Of a stretch of DNA of 64,000 nucleotides, positions 27,270 to 35,514 are shown piece by piece (within the stretch, counting starts at the first letter, position 1; the number at the start of each line of letters is the position of its first letter). Origin of the DNA: Hymenobacter polaris (lineage in GTDB: Bacteria; Bacteroidota; Bacteroidia; Cytophagales; Hymenobacteraceae); contig NZ_JABBGH010000001.1 in the NCBI RefSeq assembly GCF_012927305.1, forward strand, positions 372,001 to 436,000. The letters run 5' to 3'. A program made the translations under genes and the position numbers. The notes beneath the pieces are model-generated. The model did not search any database. It was not told the origin of the DNA and saw nothing but the letters and a program-made list of their open reading frames with translations.

Positions 27270-27416
27270 ATGAGAAAGATACGTGCGAAGGTACGGAAAA
27301 ACAAAAAATCCGTGCCGCCTAAACCGCCAGAAGCCGGCAAAGGTTTCTGGCTCTGGCTGCTGCAAGAGGCGCTGCATACGGCACTGGCCGTCGCGGCCTG
27401 CCACTGGCTCGGCTAG
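27270..27416 (+). CDS. 48-residue basic membrane peptide
   Basis: The peptide starts with a very basic segment (MRKIRAKVRKNKKS), then a Pro-rich hinge and a hydrophobic, Trp-rich helix (GFWLWLLQEALHTALAVAA). The ORF is open upstream to 27111, but the ATG at 27270 is the plausible start because the upstream part is occupied by the promoter and hairpins. Size, charge and topology resemble type I toxins or other bacterial small membrane proteins; the role is unknown. It lies alone between two minus-strand units. Confidence 0.55.
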   Translation: MRKIRAKVRKNKKSVPPKPPEAGKGFWLWLLQEALHTALAVAACHWLG

Positions 27417-27488
27417 CAGGTTGGCAGGGGGCCGCGCCGGGAGGGGTGGCTCCCTGTTTGGCGCGCGGCGTACCCTAGGGTTGCTTTT

Positions 27489-28172
27489 CTACGTGATAAG
27501 CTTGTAGCCCACGCCGCGCACGTTCAGGATTTCCAGCGTGGGGTCGGGGCGCAGCAGCTTGCGCAGGCGCGAAATGTAGACGTCCATTGAGCGGGCGGCG
27601 AAGAAAGAGTCGTCGCCCCAGAGCTGGCGCAGGGCCGCGCGGCGGTCGAGCACGCCGTTGCGGTACTGCACCAAGAGTAGCAGCAACTCACTTTCGCGCG
27701 CGGAAAGTCCCACCACCGATTCGCCGCGGCGCAGCTCTTGCCGCCGCGGGCTAAACTCAAACTGCCCTAGGGCCAGGCACTCGCCCAAGGCGGCGGGGGC
27801 GGGCGGCTGGCGGCGCAGCAGCTCGCGCACCCGCACCAGCAGCTCATCCAGGCTGAAGGGCTTTTTTAGGTAGTCGTTGCCGCCCGCTTCGAAGCCCTGC
27901 ACCACGTCGGCCGGGGCTGAGCGGGCGGTTAGGAACAGCACAGGCAGCCCGGGCAGCGTTTGGCGCAGGGCGCGCACCACCGCGAAGCCGTCTAGCCCCG
28001 GCAGCATCACGTCCACCAGCAGCAAGTCGGGCGGGTGTTGCTGGCAGGCGCGCAGCCCGGCGCGGCCATCGGCGCAGGCCGTGGCCGCGTAGCCCACGCG
28101 GGTGAGGGCATCTACCACCAGGCGGGCCAGGGCGGGCTCATCCTCAAGTACTAGCAACTGGGCAATCGGCAT
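27489..28172 (-). CDS. OmpR-family response regulator
   Basis: A 227-residue protein with a receiver domain (acidic LEDE, phosphoacceptor Asp in LLVDVMLPG, Lys in YLKKPF) and a C-terminal winged helix (about 130-226, ending LNVRGVGYKLI). It overlaps the kinase gene upstream by 29 bp, so translation is probably coupled. The pair resembles RprX/RprY-type systems. Tandem 10-bp repeats upstream of the kinase gene (29734-29768) are a good candidate for its own binding site. Confidence 0.94.
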   Translation of the reverse strand: MPIAQLLVLEDEPALARLVVDALTRVGYAATACADGRAGLRACQQHPPDLLLVDVMLPGLDGFAVVRALRQTLPGLPVLFLTARSAPADVVQGFEAGGNDYLKKPFSLDELLVRVRELLRRQPPAPAALGECLALGQFEFSPRRQELRRGESVVGLSARESELLLLLVQYRNGVLDRRAALRQLWGDDSFFAARSMDVYISRLRKLLRPDPTLEILNVRGVGYKLIT

Positions 28173-29694
28173 GCAGCAACGAAATAGGGTGGGGGCTGGG
28201 CGCCGCCGGGGCCAGGGGCAGCACGAGCGTGAAGGTGGTGCCGCGGCCGGGCTGGCTGCGCAGCGTGAGCGCGCCGCCGTGGGCCGCCGCCACCTGGCGG
28301 GCGTAGTGCAGGCCCAGGCCGTAGCCCTTCACGGTGTGCACGTTGCCGGTGGGCACCCGGAAAAACTGCTCAAATACCCGCGCCTGGTACTCGGGCGCAA
28401 TGCCGGGGCCGTCGTCGTGCAGGTGCAGGGCCACAGTGGTGGCATCTATCTCGGCCCCTAGGGTAACGTGCGGGCCGCCGTACTTCAGGGCGTTATCGAG
28501 CAGCGTGGCCAGGGCGCTGCCCAGGTGGGTGGCGTCGCCGAGCACGGTGGCTGCCTGTCCCGCGGGCACCCCGCGCAGCTGATGCCCGGCCCGCGCGAAG
28601 TGCGGCTGGTGGCGAGCTGCCAGCTCGCTGGCCAGCGCCAGCCAGGCTACGGGCTGCCGCACCAGCGGCAGGGTGGCTTGCTCGAGTGCCACGCCGCGCA
28701 AAATGCGGTCGATGAGCGTACCCAGCCGCCCGGCTTCGGCGCCGATGAGCGCGGCGTACTCGGCGGTGGTGGCGGCGTCTAGCTCATACTGGCGCAGCGA
28801 GTCGGCCGCCAGTTGGATGGCCGCCACCGGCGTTTTCAGCTCGTGGGTCATGTTGTGGGTGAAGTCGGCCTTGAGGGCGGCCAGGCGCTTTTGGCGCCGC
28901 ATGGTGCCCACGGCGTAGCCCGCGCCGCCCAGCACCAGGGCCAGCAGCAGCCCCGACGCCAGCAGCACCCCTTGCAGCTGGCGCAGCACCACGCCCGGCG
29001 CGGCCGGCAGCCACACCCGCGCCACTTGTTTGCTGCGGTCATACTGCCCGAAGCGCACCGGCGCCAGCGCCAGCGGAAAGCCCGCCGGCCCCGGCTGCAG
29101 TGAGTCGGGCGCGCCGGCCTCGGTTAGGCGCACCCGAAAGGGCAGCTCGGCCAGCCCGCGCCGCCGCAGCTCGGTGGCTAGCAGCTGGCCGAACTCAGCC
29201 GGGGAGGTGCGGATGCTGCGCTGAGCGGCGGCCAGCTGCGCGCCCAGCCACTGAGTATGAAACACCACGAAACCTTGGTTAAGCTCGCGGCGCACGGTGG
29301 TGTAGGCAAAGCGCCGGATAAACCAGGCCCGCGCCGCCGGGGTAATGTGCGCTAGCCGGGGCGTAAAGTCGTCGAAGCTGATGCCTGAGCGCTCGCCGGG
29401 CCGGGCCGGCACCCCCGCCACCGTAAACTCGGTGCGGTAGTAGCGCGCATTAATGTGGCAGCTGATGCGGATGTGGGTGCTGTCGCCCAGCCAGCCGGCG
29501 TAGCGGGCCAGCAACTGGTTTTGCTGCCGGGCCAGCGCCTGCTCGGTGGCGGCCACCAGCGCCGCCTGGCTGTCTTGGCGCAGGCGCTGGCTGGCCTGCT
29601 GGTAAGTCTGCTGCGTCCAGTACGCCTGGAAGGCCACTACCCCTAGAGCAGCCAGCAGTACCAGGCCCGTGGCCAGCCAAATGCGCCGTTTCAT
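28144..29694 (-). CDS. Sensor histidine kinase
   Basis: A 516-residue HisKA/HATPase kinase with two membrane helices (about 5-25 and 245-268) around a roughly 220-residue periplasmic region. The H-box is FTHNMTHELKTPVAAIQ, followed by an N-box with NALKYGG, DDGPGI and GYGLGLHYARQV. It is upstream of its regulator, overlapping it. TACCTTGG, close to the -7 consensus, lies five bases ahead of the ATG, and four GTTAA-type repeats lie further upstream. Confidence 0.93.
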   Translation of the reverse strand: MKRRIWLATGLVLLAALGVVAFQAYWTQQTYQQASQRLRQDSQAALVAATEQALARQQNQLLARYAGWLGDSTHIRISCHINARYYRTEFTVAGVPARPGERSGISFDDFTPRLAHITPAARAWFIRRFAYTTVRRELNQGFVVFHTQWLGAQLAAAQRSIRTSPAEFGQLLATELRRRGLAELPFRVRLTEAGAPDSLQPGPAGFPLALAPVRFGQYDRSKQVARVWLPAAPGVVLRQLQGVLLASGLLLALVLGGAGYAVGTMRRQKRLAALKADFTHNMTHELKTPVAAIQLAADSLRQYELDAATTAEYAALIGAEAGRLGTLIDRILRGVALEQATLPLVRQPVAWLALASELAARHQPHFARAGHQLRGVPAGQAATVLGDATHLGSALATLLDNALKYGGPHVTLGAEIDATTVALHLHDDGPGIAPEYQARVFEQFFRVPTGNVHTVKGYGLGLHYARQVAAAHGGALTLRSQPGRGTTFTLVLPLAPAAPSPHPISLLHADCPVAST

Positions 29695-29733
29695 GGGGCC
29701 AAGGTAGGGGCCGCCACCCGACTAAAAAGCAGT

Positions 29734-29768
29734 TTTAACACTCGTTAACAGTAGTTAAGGGTAGTTAA
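29734..29768. promoter_or_regulatory. Four tandem GTTAA boxes at exact 10-bp period
   Basis: TTTAA at 29734, then GTTAA at 29744, 29754 and 29764, each ten bases apart, in the divergent spacer between the kinase gene and the plus-strand secreted protein. OmpR-family regulators typically bind tandem direct repeats with 10-11 bp spacing. It is a strong candidate operator for the adjacent regulator (inference). Confidence 0.6.
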
Positions 29769-29829
29769 CCCATTTTCTGGGTGGGGCGCCGGTGTTTTGC
29801 AGCATCCTATTACCCTAGCCCCCTTCCTG

Positions 29830-30525
29830 ATGCTAAAGCCCTTTTTGGTGCTGGCCACCCTAGGCCTGCTGCCCGGCCCCGGCCCGCGGCCCGCCACCCA
29901 CCCGAAGCCCGCCGCCGTGGCCCCCGCCCCCGATAGCACCAGTGTGCGCCTGCGCTACGGCTCACCCAGCGCCGAGCTAAACGAATTGATGGGCCGGGTG
30001 CTCAGCATCGAGGAGCACCGCCTGGAGCTGCACGACCGCCGCCTGGCCGGCCGCCGCCTGCACCTCACCTGGCAGGAATACCGGCGCGGCGTGCCCGGCC
30101 CCGAGAAAGAGCTGACCACCGACGCCAGCCTCACCCGGCTCGACTCGGCCGGGCGGTTTCGCTTCACCATCTACGCCCGGCAGGCAACCCCCGAACAGGT
30201 AGAAAACAAGTTCATCTTACCCCGCGCCAGCGTTACCCGCTCGTTTAAGGCCGCCGCCAGCCAGGCCGACAAGTACAGCCTGCGCTTCGACATCCACCCC
30301 ACCCGCCGCGCCGCCGACCAGGCCGGCGCCGCCCCCAACAGCCCCGCCGAGGAGTTCAGCCTCCCCCTAGGGGCCAAAACCATCCTGGCCGTGTACACCC
30401 TGCCCTACGAGCACGAGGGCATGTACCTCTACTGCGGCCTGGCCCAAAGCCGCGTGCCGGTAACCGAGTGGTACCGCCGCTTCCAGGTGCCGCACTTCGT
30501 GGTGTACCGGGCGCGGGTCGAGTAG
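29830..30525 (+). CDS. Secreted protein of unknown function
   Basis: Start at ATG 29830, giving a 231-residue product with a short hydrophobic leader (MLKPFLVLATLGLLPG); the TTG at 29797 would add 11 residues ahead of it. The mature protein is charged, with a motif-poor alpha/beta appearance (FRFTIYARQ, SLRFDIHP, HEGMYLYCGLAQSRV). No family was recognised. It is divergent from the kinase gene across the GTTAA repeats, so it may be a target of that system. Confidence 0.6.
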   Translation: MLKPFLVLATLGLLPGPGPRPATHPKPAAVAPAPDSTSVRLRYGSPSAELNELMGRVLSIEEHRLELHDRRLAGRRLHLTWQEYRRGVPGPEKELTTDASLTRLDSAGRFRFTIYARQATPEQVENKFILPRASVTRSFKAAASQADKYSLRFDIHPTRRAADQAGAAPNSPAEEFSLPLGAKTILAVYTLPYEHEGMYLYCGLAQSRVPVTEWYRRFQVPHFVVYRARVE

Positions 30526-30533
30526 GGGTAGGC

Positions 30534-31213
30534 CTACCGCGCCAGTACGGTTACCAACTGCGGACTCTCAAAAACGGCTTGCGGCGAAATGACGGGCTCA
30601 TCGAGCGGCAGGTGGCGGCCGTAGCGTTCGCGCAGCTTGGCTTGCACGGCCGGGTGGCGCAGGTCGAAGTCGCGCAGGCGTTGTAGGCGGCCCAGCTGCT
30701 GGTGCAGGCCCCGGTCGTACACCTTCCAAATTAGCTCCGAGCAGTAAATCTGCTGGTCCGACCAGTTGAAGGCCAGGTCGTAAGGCCGGCCCAGCAGCGG
30801 CTGCCCGGCCGCCCGCAGGTGCCCTAGGGCCACGGGCGTCAGCACCGCATCCGCGTCGCGCAGCCGCTTCACCACGAAGTGCTGGCCCTGCCCCCGCGCC
30901 ACCCAGCGGGCCAGCGGCGTCAGCTTCACCGGCTGCACGGCCTCAAAAACCTGCCCCCGCCGCCGGTTTTATACAGCAGTCCACAATGGCTATAGGGCGA
31001 GTGCGTGGCTAGCTGAATGGCCTGGCTTTGGGCCGATTGGGAGGTGTGGAAAATCAAGTCGCCCTCGCGCAGAGTAGGGCCTATGGGCTGCACGGCGGCG
31101 GTAGCTTGGCGCAGAGCCTGCCAGCGGTATAGCTTGGCGGAGAGGCGCGGATAGGTGAAGAGGCCGACCGCGCCAAGTAACAAGGGAGTAAGTAATAAGC
31201 GCAGAGGATTCAT
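30534..31213 (-). pseudogene. YiiX/YebB-like cysteine hydrolase, frameshifted
   Basis: Two ORFs make one gene. The first (31213 down to about 30926) has a membrane helix, then EGDLIFHTSQSAQSQAIQLA and YSHCGLLYK with the catalytic Cys-His type arrangement of permuted NlpC/P60 (YiiX) enzymes. It then runs off-frame at a run of five C (30954-30958, plus strand). The second resumes with VFEAVQPVKLTPL and includes YCSELIW. One extra base in the run would restore a single frame of about 226 codons. This could be a real phase-type mutation or a homopolymer sequencing error. Members are thought to cleave amide or lipid bonds in the envelope. Confidence 0.75.
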
Positions 31214-31219
31214 TACTAG

Positions 31220-31501
31220 CTATTCGTACACGGTAGCGCTCCGTAGCATATCTGCAAAAACGCGCCAAGAAGCCGTGTCAGCATCGATTTCTTCTCCACC
31301 GGCTTTTGCTAGATTTTGATAGTAGCCATCTACGTCGGCTGCGTAAGAAGCCAGTGCTTCTAAAAAATCTCTCAGATTCTGGTTCTCCCAATTCTTGCCA
31401 GTTTTCTGGTAATCTGTTAGCAGGTTGTTTAGAAATTCAATAAAGTCATGACGACTCTTGACTGCTGAAGTTTCCGAGGAATACAAGTCGAGGTCGTTCA
31501 T
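31220..31501 (-). CDS. Small acidic protein, DUF7660-like
   Basis: A 93-residue protein with the pattern SRHDFIEFLNNLL, then NWENQNLRDFLEALASY, DVDGYYQN, WRVFADMLRSATVYE. I associate this pattern with a family of small proteins of unknown function (DUF7660-like) sometimes seen near polymorphic toxin immunity genes; this memory is not checked. It is clearly more AT-rich than the flanking genes. It is followed by the YiiX-like gene 6 bp downstream and preceded by fabG 25 bp upstream, an odd neighbourhood. Confidence 0.6.
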   Translation of the reverse strand: MNDLDLYSSETSAVKSRHDFIEFLNNLLTDYQKTGKNWENQNLRDFLEALASYAADVDGYYQNLAKAGGEEIDADTASWRVFADMLRSATVYE

Positions 31502-31526
31502 GGCTGTTTTGATTTAAGTTCGTTTT

Positions 31527-32276
31527 TTACGTCAGCATCCCGCCATCCACTTGCAGCACCTGGCCGGTGATGTAGCTGCTGTCGTCGGAAGCCAGGAAAG
31601 CCGTGGCTTTAGCCACGTCGTCGGGCGAGCCGCCGCGCTTGAGGGGGATGGCCTTGCGCCACTCGTCCACCTGCTTGGGGTCGAGGGCGTCGGTCATTTC
31701 GGTTTCGATGAAGCCGGGGGCAATGGCGTTGCAGCGGATGTTACGCGAGCCCAGTTCCAGGGCCACCGACTTGGTGAAGCCGATGATACCGGCCTTGCTG
31801 GCGGCGTAGTTGGCCTGCCCGGCGTTGCCCTTGAGGCCCACCACCGAGGTCATGTTGATGATGCTGCCGGCTTTGGCGCGCATCATGGGTTTGGTGGCGG
31901 CTTTGGTGAGGTTGAATACCGACTTGAGATTGACGTTGAGCACGTTATCCCACTGTGCCTCAGTCATGCGCATTAGCAGACCATCTTGCGTGATGCCGGC
32001 GTTGTTGACCACGATGTCGAGCTTGCCAAACTCCTTCACCACGTCGTCCACTAGCTGCTCGGCCTGGGCGTAGTCCGAGGCGTCGGAGCGGTAGCCCTTG
32101 ACTTTGCCGCCGTGGGCGGCCAGCTCGGCCTCCAGGGCCTGGCCCTTCTCCACCGATGAGAGGTAAGTAAAAGCCACCTGCGCCCCCTGCTGGGCAAAGA
32201 GGGTGGCAATGGCGCGGCCAATTCCTTTCGAGGCCCCGGTCACGAGGGCTACTTTTCCGGCTAGGGTCTGATTCAT
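31527..32276 (-). CDS. fabG: 3-oxoacyl-ACP reductase
   Basis: A 249-residue SDR with TGASKGIG, NNAG, catalytic Ser in MTSVVGLKGNAGQ and YAASKAG, and the FabG-typical end ITGQVLQVDGGM. It reduces 3-oxoacyl-ACP in fatty-acid elongation using NADPH. The ATG is only four bases beyond TACCTTTG (minus strand, 32281-32288), so its mRNA is probably leaderless. It is divergent from the flavoprotein gene across a large inverted repeat. Confidence 0.92.
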   Translation of the reverse strand: MNQTLAGKVALVTGASKGIGRAIATLFAQQGAQVAFTYLSSVEKGQALEAELAAHGGKVKGYRSDASDYAQAEQLVDDVVKEFGKLDIVVNNAGITQDGLLMRMTEAQWDNVLNVNLKSVFNLTKAATKPMMRAKAGSIINMTSVVGLKGNAGQANYAASKAGIIGFTKSVALELGSRNIRCNAIAPGFIETEMTDALDPKQVDEWRKAIPLKRGGSPDDVAKATAFLASDDSSYITGQVLQVDGGMLT

Positions 32277-32280
32277 GCCG

Positions 32281-32423
32281 CAAAGGTAGGGGCGCGTCGC
32301 ACGCGCCCGCCGTCCGCGCCGCCTGGCTGGTTGTGCGCGGCCGGTGCCGAACTAGTTTCGCGCCGCTGCTGCCGCCGGGCTAGGTCTGTGCGGGCGGGCG
32401 CGTGCGACGCGCCCCTACCTTTG
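32281..32423. repeat. 31-bp perfect inverted repeat with outward promoters
   Basis: Arms 32281-32311 and 32393-32423 are exact reverse complements over 31 bp. The outer end of each is TACCTTTG facing outward, a -7 consensus placed 4 bases before the fabG ATG and 6 bases before the flavoprotein ATG. Each arm also contains a smaller palindrome, GGGCGCGT-CGC-ACGCGCCC. The 81-bp centre is GC-rich and not a gene. Confidence 0.85.
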
Positions 32424-32429
32424 CCGGGC

Positions 32430-33665
32430 ATGGACATTTGTATTCTTGGGGCTGGGCCGGGGGGCGCCATCGCGGCCCTGCACCTGGCTAAGGCCGGCCA
32501 CCGCTGCTTGCTCCTCGACCGCGCCGCTTTCCCGCGCGACAAGATTTGCGGCGACGCGCTCTCGGGCAAGGTGCTCAGCGAGCTGCGCCACCTGGGCGGC
32601 CCCCTCACCGAGCGCTTGGCCGAGGCCGGCCGGGGGGCGGCCAGCTGGGGCATCACCTTCGCCGCCCCCAGCGGGCAGCTACTGCGGGTGCCCTTCAAAA
32701 AGGCCGCCGACATCGCCCACGCCCGGCCCGATGGCTACGTGCTGCCCCGCCTCACCTTCGACAACCTGCTGGTGGAGGAAGTGCGCCGCCAGCCCCTGAT
32801 TGAGCTGCGCGAAAACTGCGAGGTGGCCCGCACCGAGCGCGGCGGCCTGGGCTGGCGCCTGCTCGATAAGCAGGGTGGCCTGCTGGCCGAGTGCCGCCTG
32901 CTGCTGGTGGCCAACGGGGCGCAGTCGAGCTTTGTGCGGCAGGTGGTAGGGCGCGAGCTGGAGCCCGCCGCCCACTGCGCCGGCGTGCGGGCCTACTACC
33001 GCGGCGTGGCCGGCCTCGACCCCCAGCACTTCGTGGAGCTGCACTTCCTGCCCGAGCTGCTGCCCGGCTACCTCTGGATTTTCCCGCTCGCCGACGGGGG
33101 CGCCAACGTGGGCCTGGGCATGCTGAGCCAGGACGTGGCCAAGAAGCGTCTCAACCTGCGCCAGCGCCTGGAAGAGCTGGTAGCCACCCACCCCAGCCTG
33201 CAGGCCCGCTTTGCCCAGGCCGAGCGGCTGGGGCCGGTGCGGGGCTGGGGCCTGCCGCTGGGCTCGCGCCGCCGCCCGCTCTCGGGCGAGGGCTACCTGC
33301 TGCTCGGCGACGCGGCCTCGCTCATCGACCCCTTCAGCGGCGAAGGCATCAGCCACGCTATGGTGAGCGGGCGCCACGCCGCTGACTGGGCCGGCCGGGC
33401 GCTGGCCACCAGCAACGTATCGGCCGGCTTCCTGGCCGGCTACGACGCGGCCGTGTACCGCCGCCTAGGCCAGGAGCTGCGCCTGAGCACGGCTATGCAG
33501 CGGCTACTGCGCTGGCCCCAGCTGTTCAACTTCATCGCCAACCGGGCCGTGGCTAACCCCACGCTGGCCGAAACGCTGTCGGCCATGTTCCTCGATATTG
33601 ACCTGCGCGCCCGCCTCAAGCAGCCGGGCTTCTACTTGCGCCTGCTATTTGGGCGTGGTAAGTAG
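32430..33665 (+). CDS. Geranylgeranyl-reductase-like FAD oxidoreductase
   Basis: Start at ATG 32430 (MDICILGAGPGGAIAALHLA, the Rossmann FAD motif); the ORF extends to 32331 through the inverted repeat. The 411-residue product has PRDKICGDALSGK near residue 42 and GDAASLIDPFSGEGISHAM near residue 290, typical of the GGR family of flavoproteins. Members reduce isoprenoid double bonds or modify quinones. The substrate is unknown, but menaquinone or lipid isoprenoids are reasonable. Confidence 0.88.
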   Translation: MDICILGAGPGGAIAALHLAKAGHRCLLLDRAAFPRDKICGDALSGKVLSELRHLGGPLTERLAEAGRGAASWGITFAAPSGQLLRVPFKKAADIAHARPDGYVLPRLTFDNLLVEEVRRQPLIELRENCEVARTERGGLGWRLLDKQGGLLAECRLLLVANGAQSSFVRQVVGRELEPAAHCAGVRAYYRGVAGLDPQHFVELHFLPELLPGYLWIFPLADGGANVGLGMLSQDVAKKRLNLRQRLEELVATHPSLQARFAQAERLGPVRGWGLPLGSRRRPLSGEGYLLLGDAASLIDPFSGEGISHAMVSGRHAADWAGRALATSNVSAGFLAGYDAAVYRRLGQELRLSTAMQRLLRWPQLFNFIANRAVANPTLAETLSAMFLDIDLRARLKQPGFYLRLLFGRGK

Positions 33666-33669
33666 GGGT

Positions 33670-33768
33670 GGGGCTAGCCAGCCTCTCCAACAAGCAAGCC
33701 GCCCCAGCCAAAGCGCGTAATGATGCTTTAGCTGGAGCGGCTTGTTGGTAGTCGGGCTGGCTAGCCCC
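33670..33768. repeat. Long hairpin between convergent genes
   Basis: GGGGCTAGCCAGCC (33670-33683) is the exact complement of 33755-33768, and the inner sequences (AACAAGC, GCCGC, CCAGC, AAAGC) also pair, with bulges. It forms an imperfect stem of about 40 bp between the convergent flavoprotein and mlaF genes. There is no U-tract. It may function as a terminator or be a REP/MITE-like element. Confidence 0.7.
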
Positions 33769-33775
33769 TAGGGCC

Positions 33776-34588
33776 CTACACTTCCGACAAGGGCTCGGCG
33801 GCCAAGTGCTGCAGGCCTGCGGGGCCATCTTCCTGCTCCACGCGCTTGGCGGCGCGCACCAGCGACGACGAGAAGATAAACTCGCGCAGCTCGGGCACTT
33901 CGGCGTTCAGGATGTGCTCCTTGTCGCCGTCCCACAGCTTTTTGCCTTTGTGCAGGAAGATAATGTGGTCGCCAATGCCCACTACCGAGTTCATGTCGTG
34001 GGTGATGATGGTGGTGGTGATGTTGTATTCGTGCGTGATTTCCTGAATCAGCTCGTCAATCTTGATGCTCGTGGCCGGGTCGAGGCCCGAGTTCGGCTCG
34101 TCGCAAAACAAGTAAGTGCAATTGGGGGCGATGGCGCGGGCAATGCCTACGCGCTTCTTCATGCCGCCCGAAATCTCGGAGGGCATCTTGTTGCCCGCGT
34201 TTTCGAGTCCCACGCGCTTGAGGCAAAACTCCACCCGGTCGCGGCGTTCCTCGGGGGTCATTTCGGGCGTCAGCATTTCCAGAGGGAACTCCACATTTTT
34301 GGCCACCGTCATCGAGTCGAATAGTGCCGAGCCTTGGAAGAGCATCCCGATTTTGCGCCGAATTTCCTGCCGAATATCCACCTTCGAGTTGGTGAACATG
34401 GTGCCGTCGAATGTAATGGAGCCGATATCGGGCTTCATCAGCCCCACAATGCACGAGAGCAGCACGCTTTTGCCAGTGCCCGAGCCACCGAGCAGCAAGT
34501 TGCACTTGCCGGTTTCGAGGGTGCACGAAATGCCTTTCAGCACTTGGTTGCCGTCAAACGATTTTTCGATGTTGGATATCTCAATCAT
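33776..34588 (-). CDS. mlaF: MlaF-like ABC transporter ATPase
   Basis: A 270-residue ATPase with Walker A GGSGTGKS, Q-loop MLFQGSALFD, signature EISGGMKKRVGIARAI and Walker B YLFCDEPNSGLDP, all characteristic of the Mla/Ttg2 lipid transporter family. It energises phospholipid movement between the membranes with the MlaE permease encoded 95 bp upstream. No MCE-domain MlaD gene is adjacent. The C-terminal 25 residues are an extra acidic tail. Confidence 0.92.
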   Translation of the reverse strand: MIEISNIEKSFDGNQVLKGISCTLETGKCNLLLGGSGTGKSVLLSCIVGLMKPDIGSITFDGTMFTNSKVDIRQEIRRKIGMLFQGSALFDSMTVAKNVEFPLEMLTPEMTPEERRDRVEFCLKRVGLENAGNKMPSEISGGMKKRVGIARAIAPNCTYLFCDEPNSGLDPATSIKIDELIQEITHEYNITTTIITHDMNSVVGIGDHIIFLHKGKKLWDGDKEHILNAEVPELREFIFSSSLVRAAKRVEQEDGPAGLQHLAAEPLSEV

Positions 34589-34683
34589 TAGTTGTAGCAG
34601 TTAGCTAGTAGCTTCTAATAAGGCTAGACGGAAAGGATGCGCTGCCGATGCGTAGCCACCGGCTAGTCGCTGTTACCGTTAAA

Positions 34684-35415
34684 TTAAAGCAGCACGGCGG
34701 CCAGCACGAAATCGGCGATAAGGATAGCGATGATGGAGTTGGTAACGGCATCGGTGCTGGCAGTACCAACTTCCAGAGCGCCGCCTTCGGTATAAAACCC
34801 TTTAAACGCCGACACGCCCGAGATGATAAAGGCAAATACCACGGCCTTGATGAGCGCAAACAAAATATTGTAGGGCACAAAGTCGCTGCGAATGCCCTCA
34901 ATGTAGTCTTGCGGGGTGATGTTACCAGTCAAAGTACCAGCCAGGTAGCCGCCGATGATGGCAAGCGCCATGGCCAGAATAACCAGCAGCGGAAACATGA
35001 ACATGGACGCCAGAATGCGCGGCAGCACCAGGTAGGAAGAGGAGTTGATGCCCATTACTTCCAGGGCCGAAATCTGCTCGGTGATGCGCATCGTGCCTAG
35101 GCCCCCCGCAATGGAGGAACCCACTTTACCGGCCAGCACGATGCTGGTCAGCGTCGGGGCCATTTCCAAAACGGTCATCTCGCGCACCATGTAGCCGATG
35201 GTAGATTTCGGGATGAGCGGGTTAGTGAGATTGTAGGCAATTTGCACGCAGGTAACGGCCCCGATGAAAACGGCTACCAGCCCAACCACGAAAAGCGAGT
35301 TAACCCCAATATTGGTAGCCTCCTCGAAGAAGCGGCGCCATAATACTTTGAAGCGCTCGGAGCGCGACAGCATGGATTGTAAAAATAGTACGAATGAGCC
35401 GAGAGATTGAAGCAT
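34684..35415 (-). CDS. mlaE: MlaE-like ABC transporter permease
   Basis: Start at ATG 35415 (MLQSLGSFVLFLQSML); an extension to 35481 has a charged N-terminus not expected for the family. The 243-residue MlaE (DUF140) permease has five to six membrane helices, with the family motif region EMAPTLTSIVLAGKVGSSIAGGLGTM split across helices and EISALEVMGI-like sequence (EQISALEVMGIN). It partners MlaF. The codons are slightly richer in A/T than the flanking genes. Confidence 0.9.
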   Translation of the reverse strand: MLQSLGSFVLFLQSMLSRSERFKVLWRRFFEEATNIGVNSLFVVGLVAVFIGAVTCVQIAYNLTNPLIPKSTIGYMVREMTVLEMAPTLTSIVLAGKVGSSIAGGLGTMRITEQISALEVMGINSSSYLVLPRILASMFMFPLLVILAMALAIIGGYLAGTLTGNITPQDYIEGIRSDFVPYNILFALIKAVVFAFIISGVSAFKGFYTEGGALEVGTASTDAVTNSIIAILIADFVLAAVLL

Positions 35416-35514
35416 AAAAGACGTGAAAAATAACCTTGGCTGTTGCGCCTGAGCCGGCCGGGTTTGGCGGCGGCGGGGCATCTTTGAGCCTCATACGTAA
35501 CTACGCTGAAAATA

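Noticed and set aside
32273..32713. 146-codon minus-strand ORF across the 32.3 kb inverted repeat
   Set aside because: It covers the repeat and the flavoprotein start, and it is Pro/Arg-rich with no domain.
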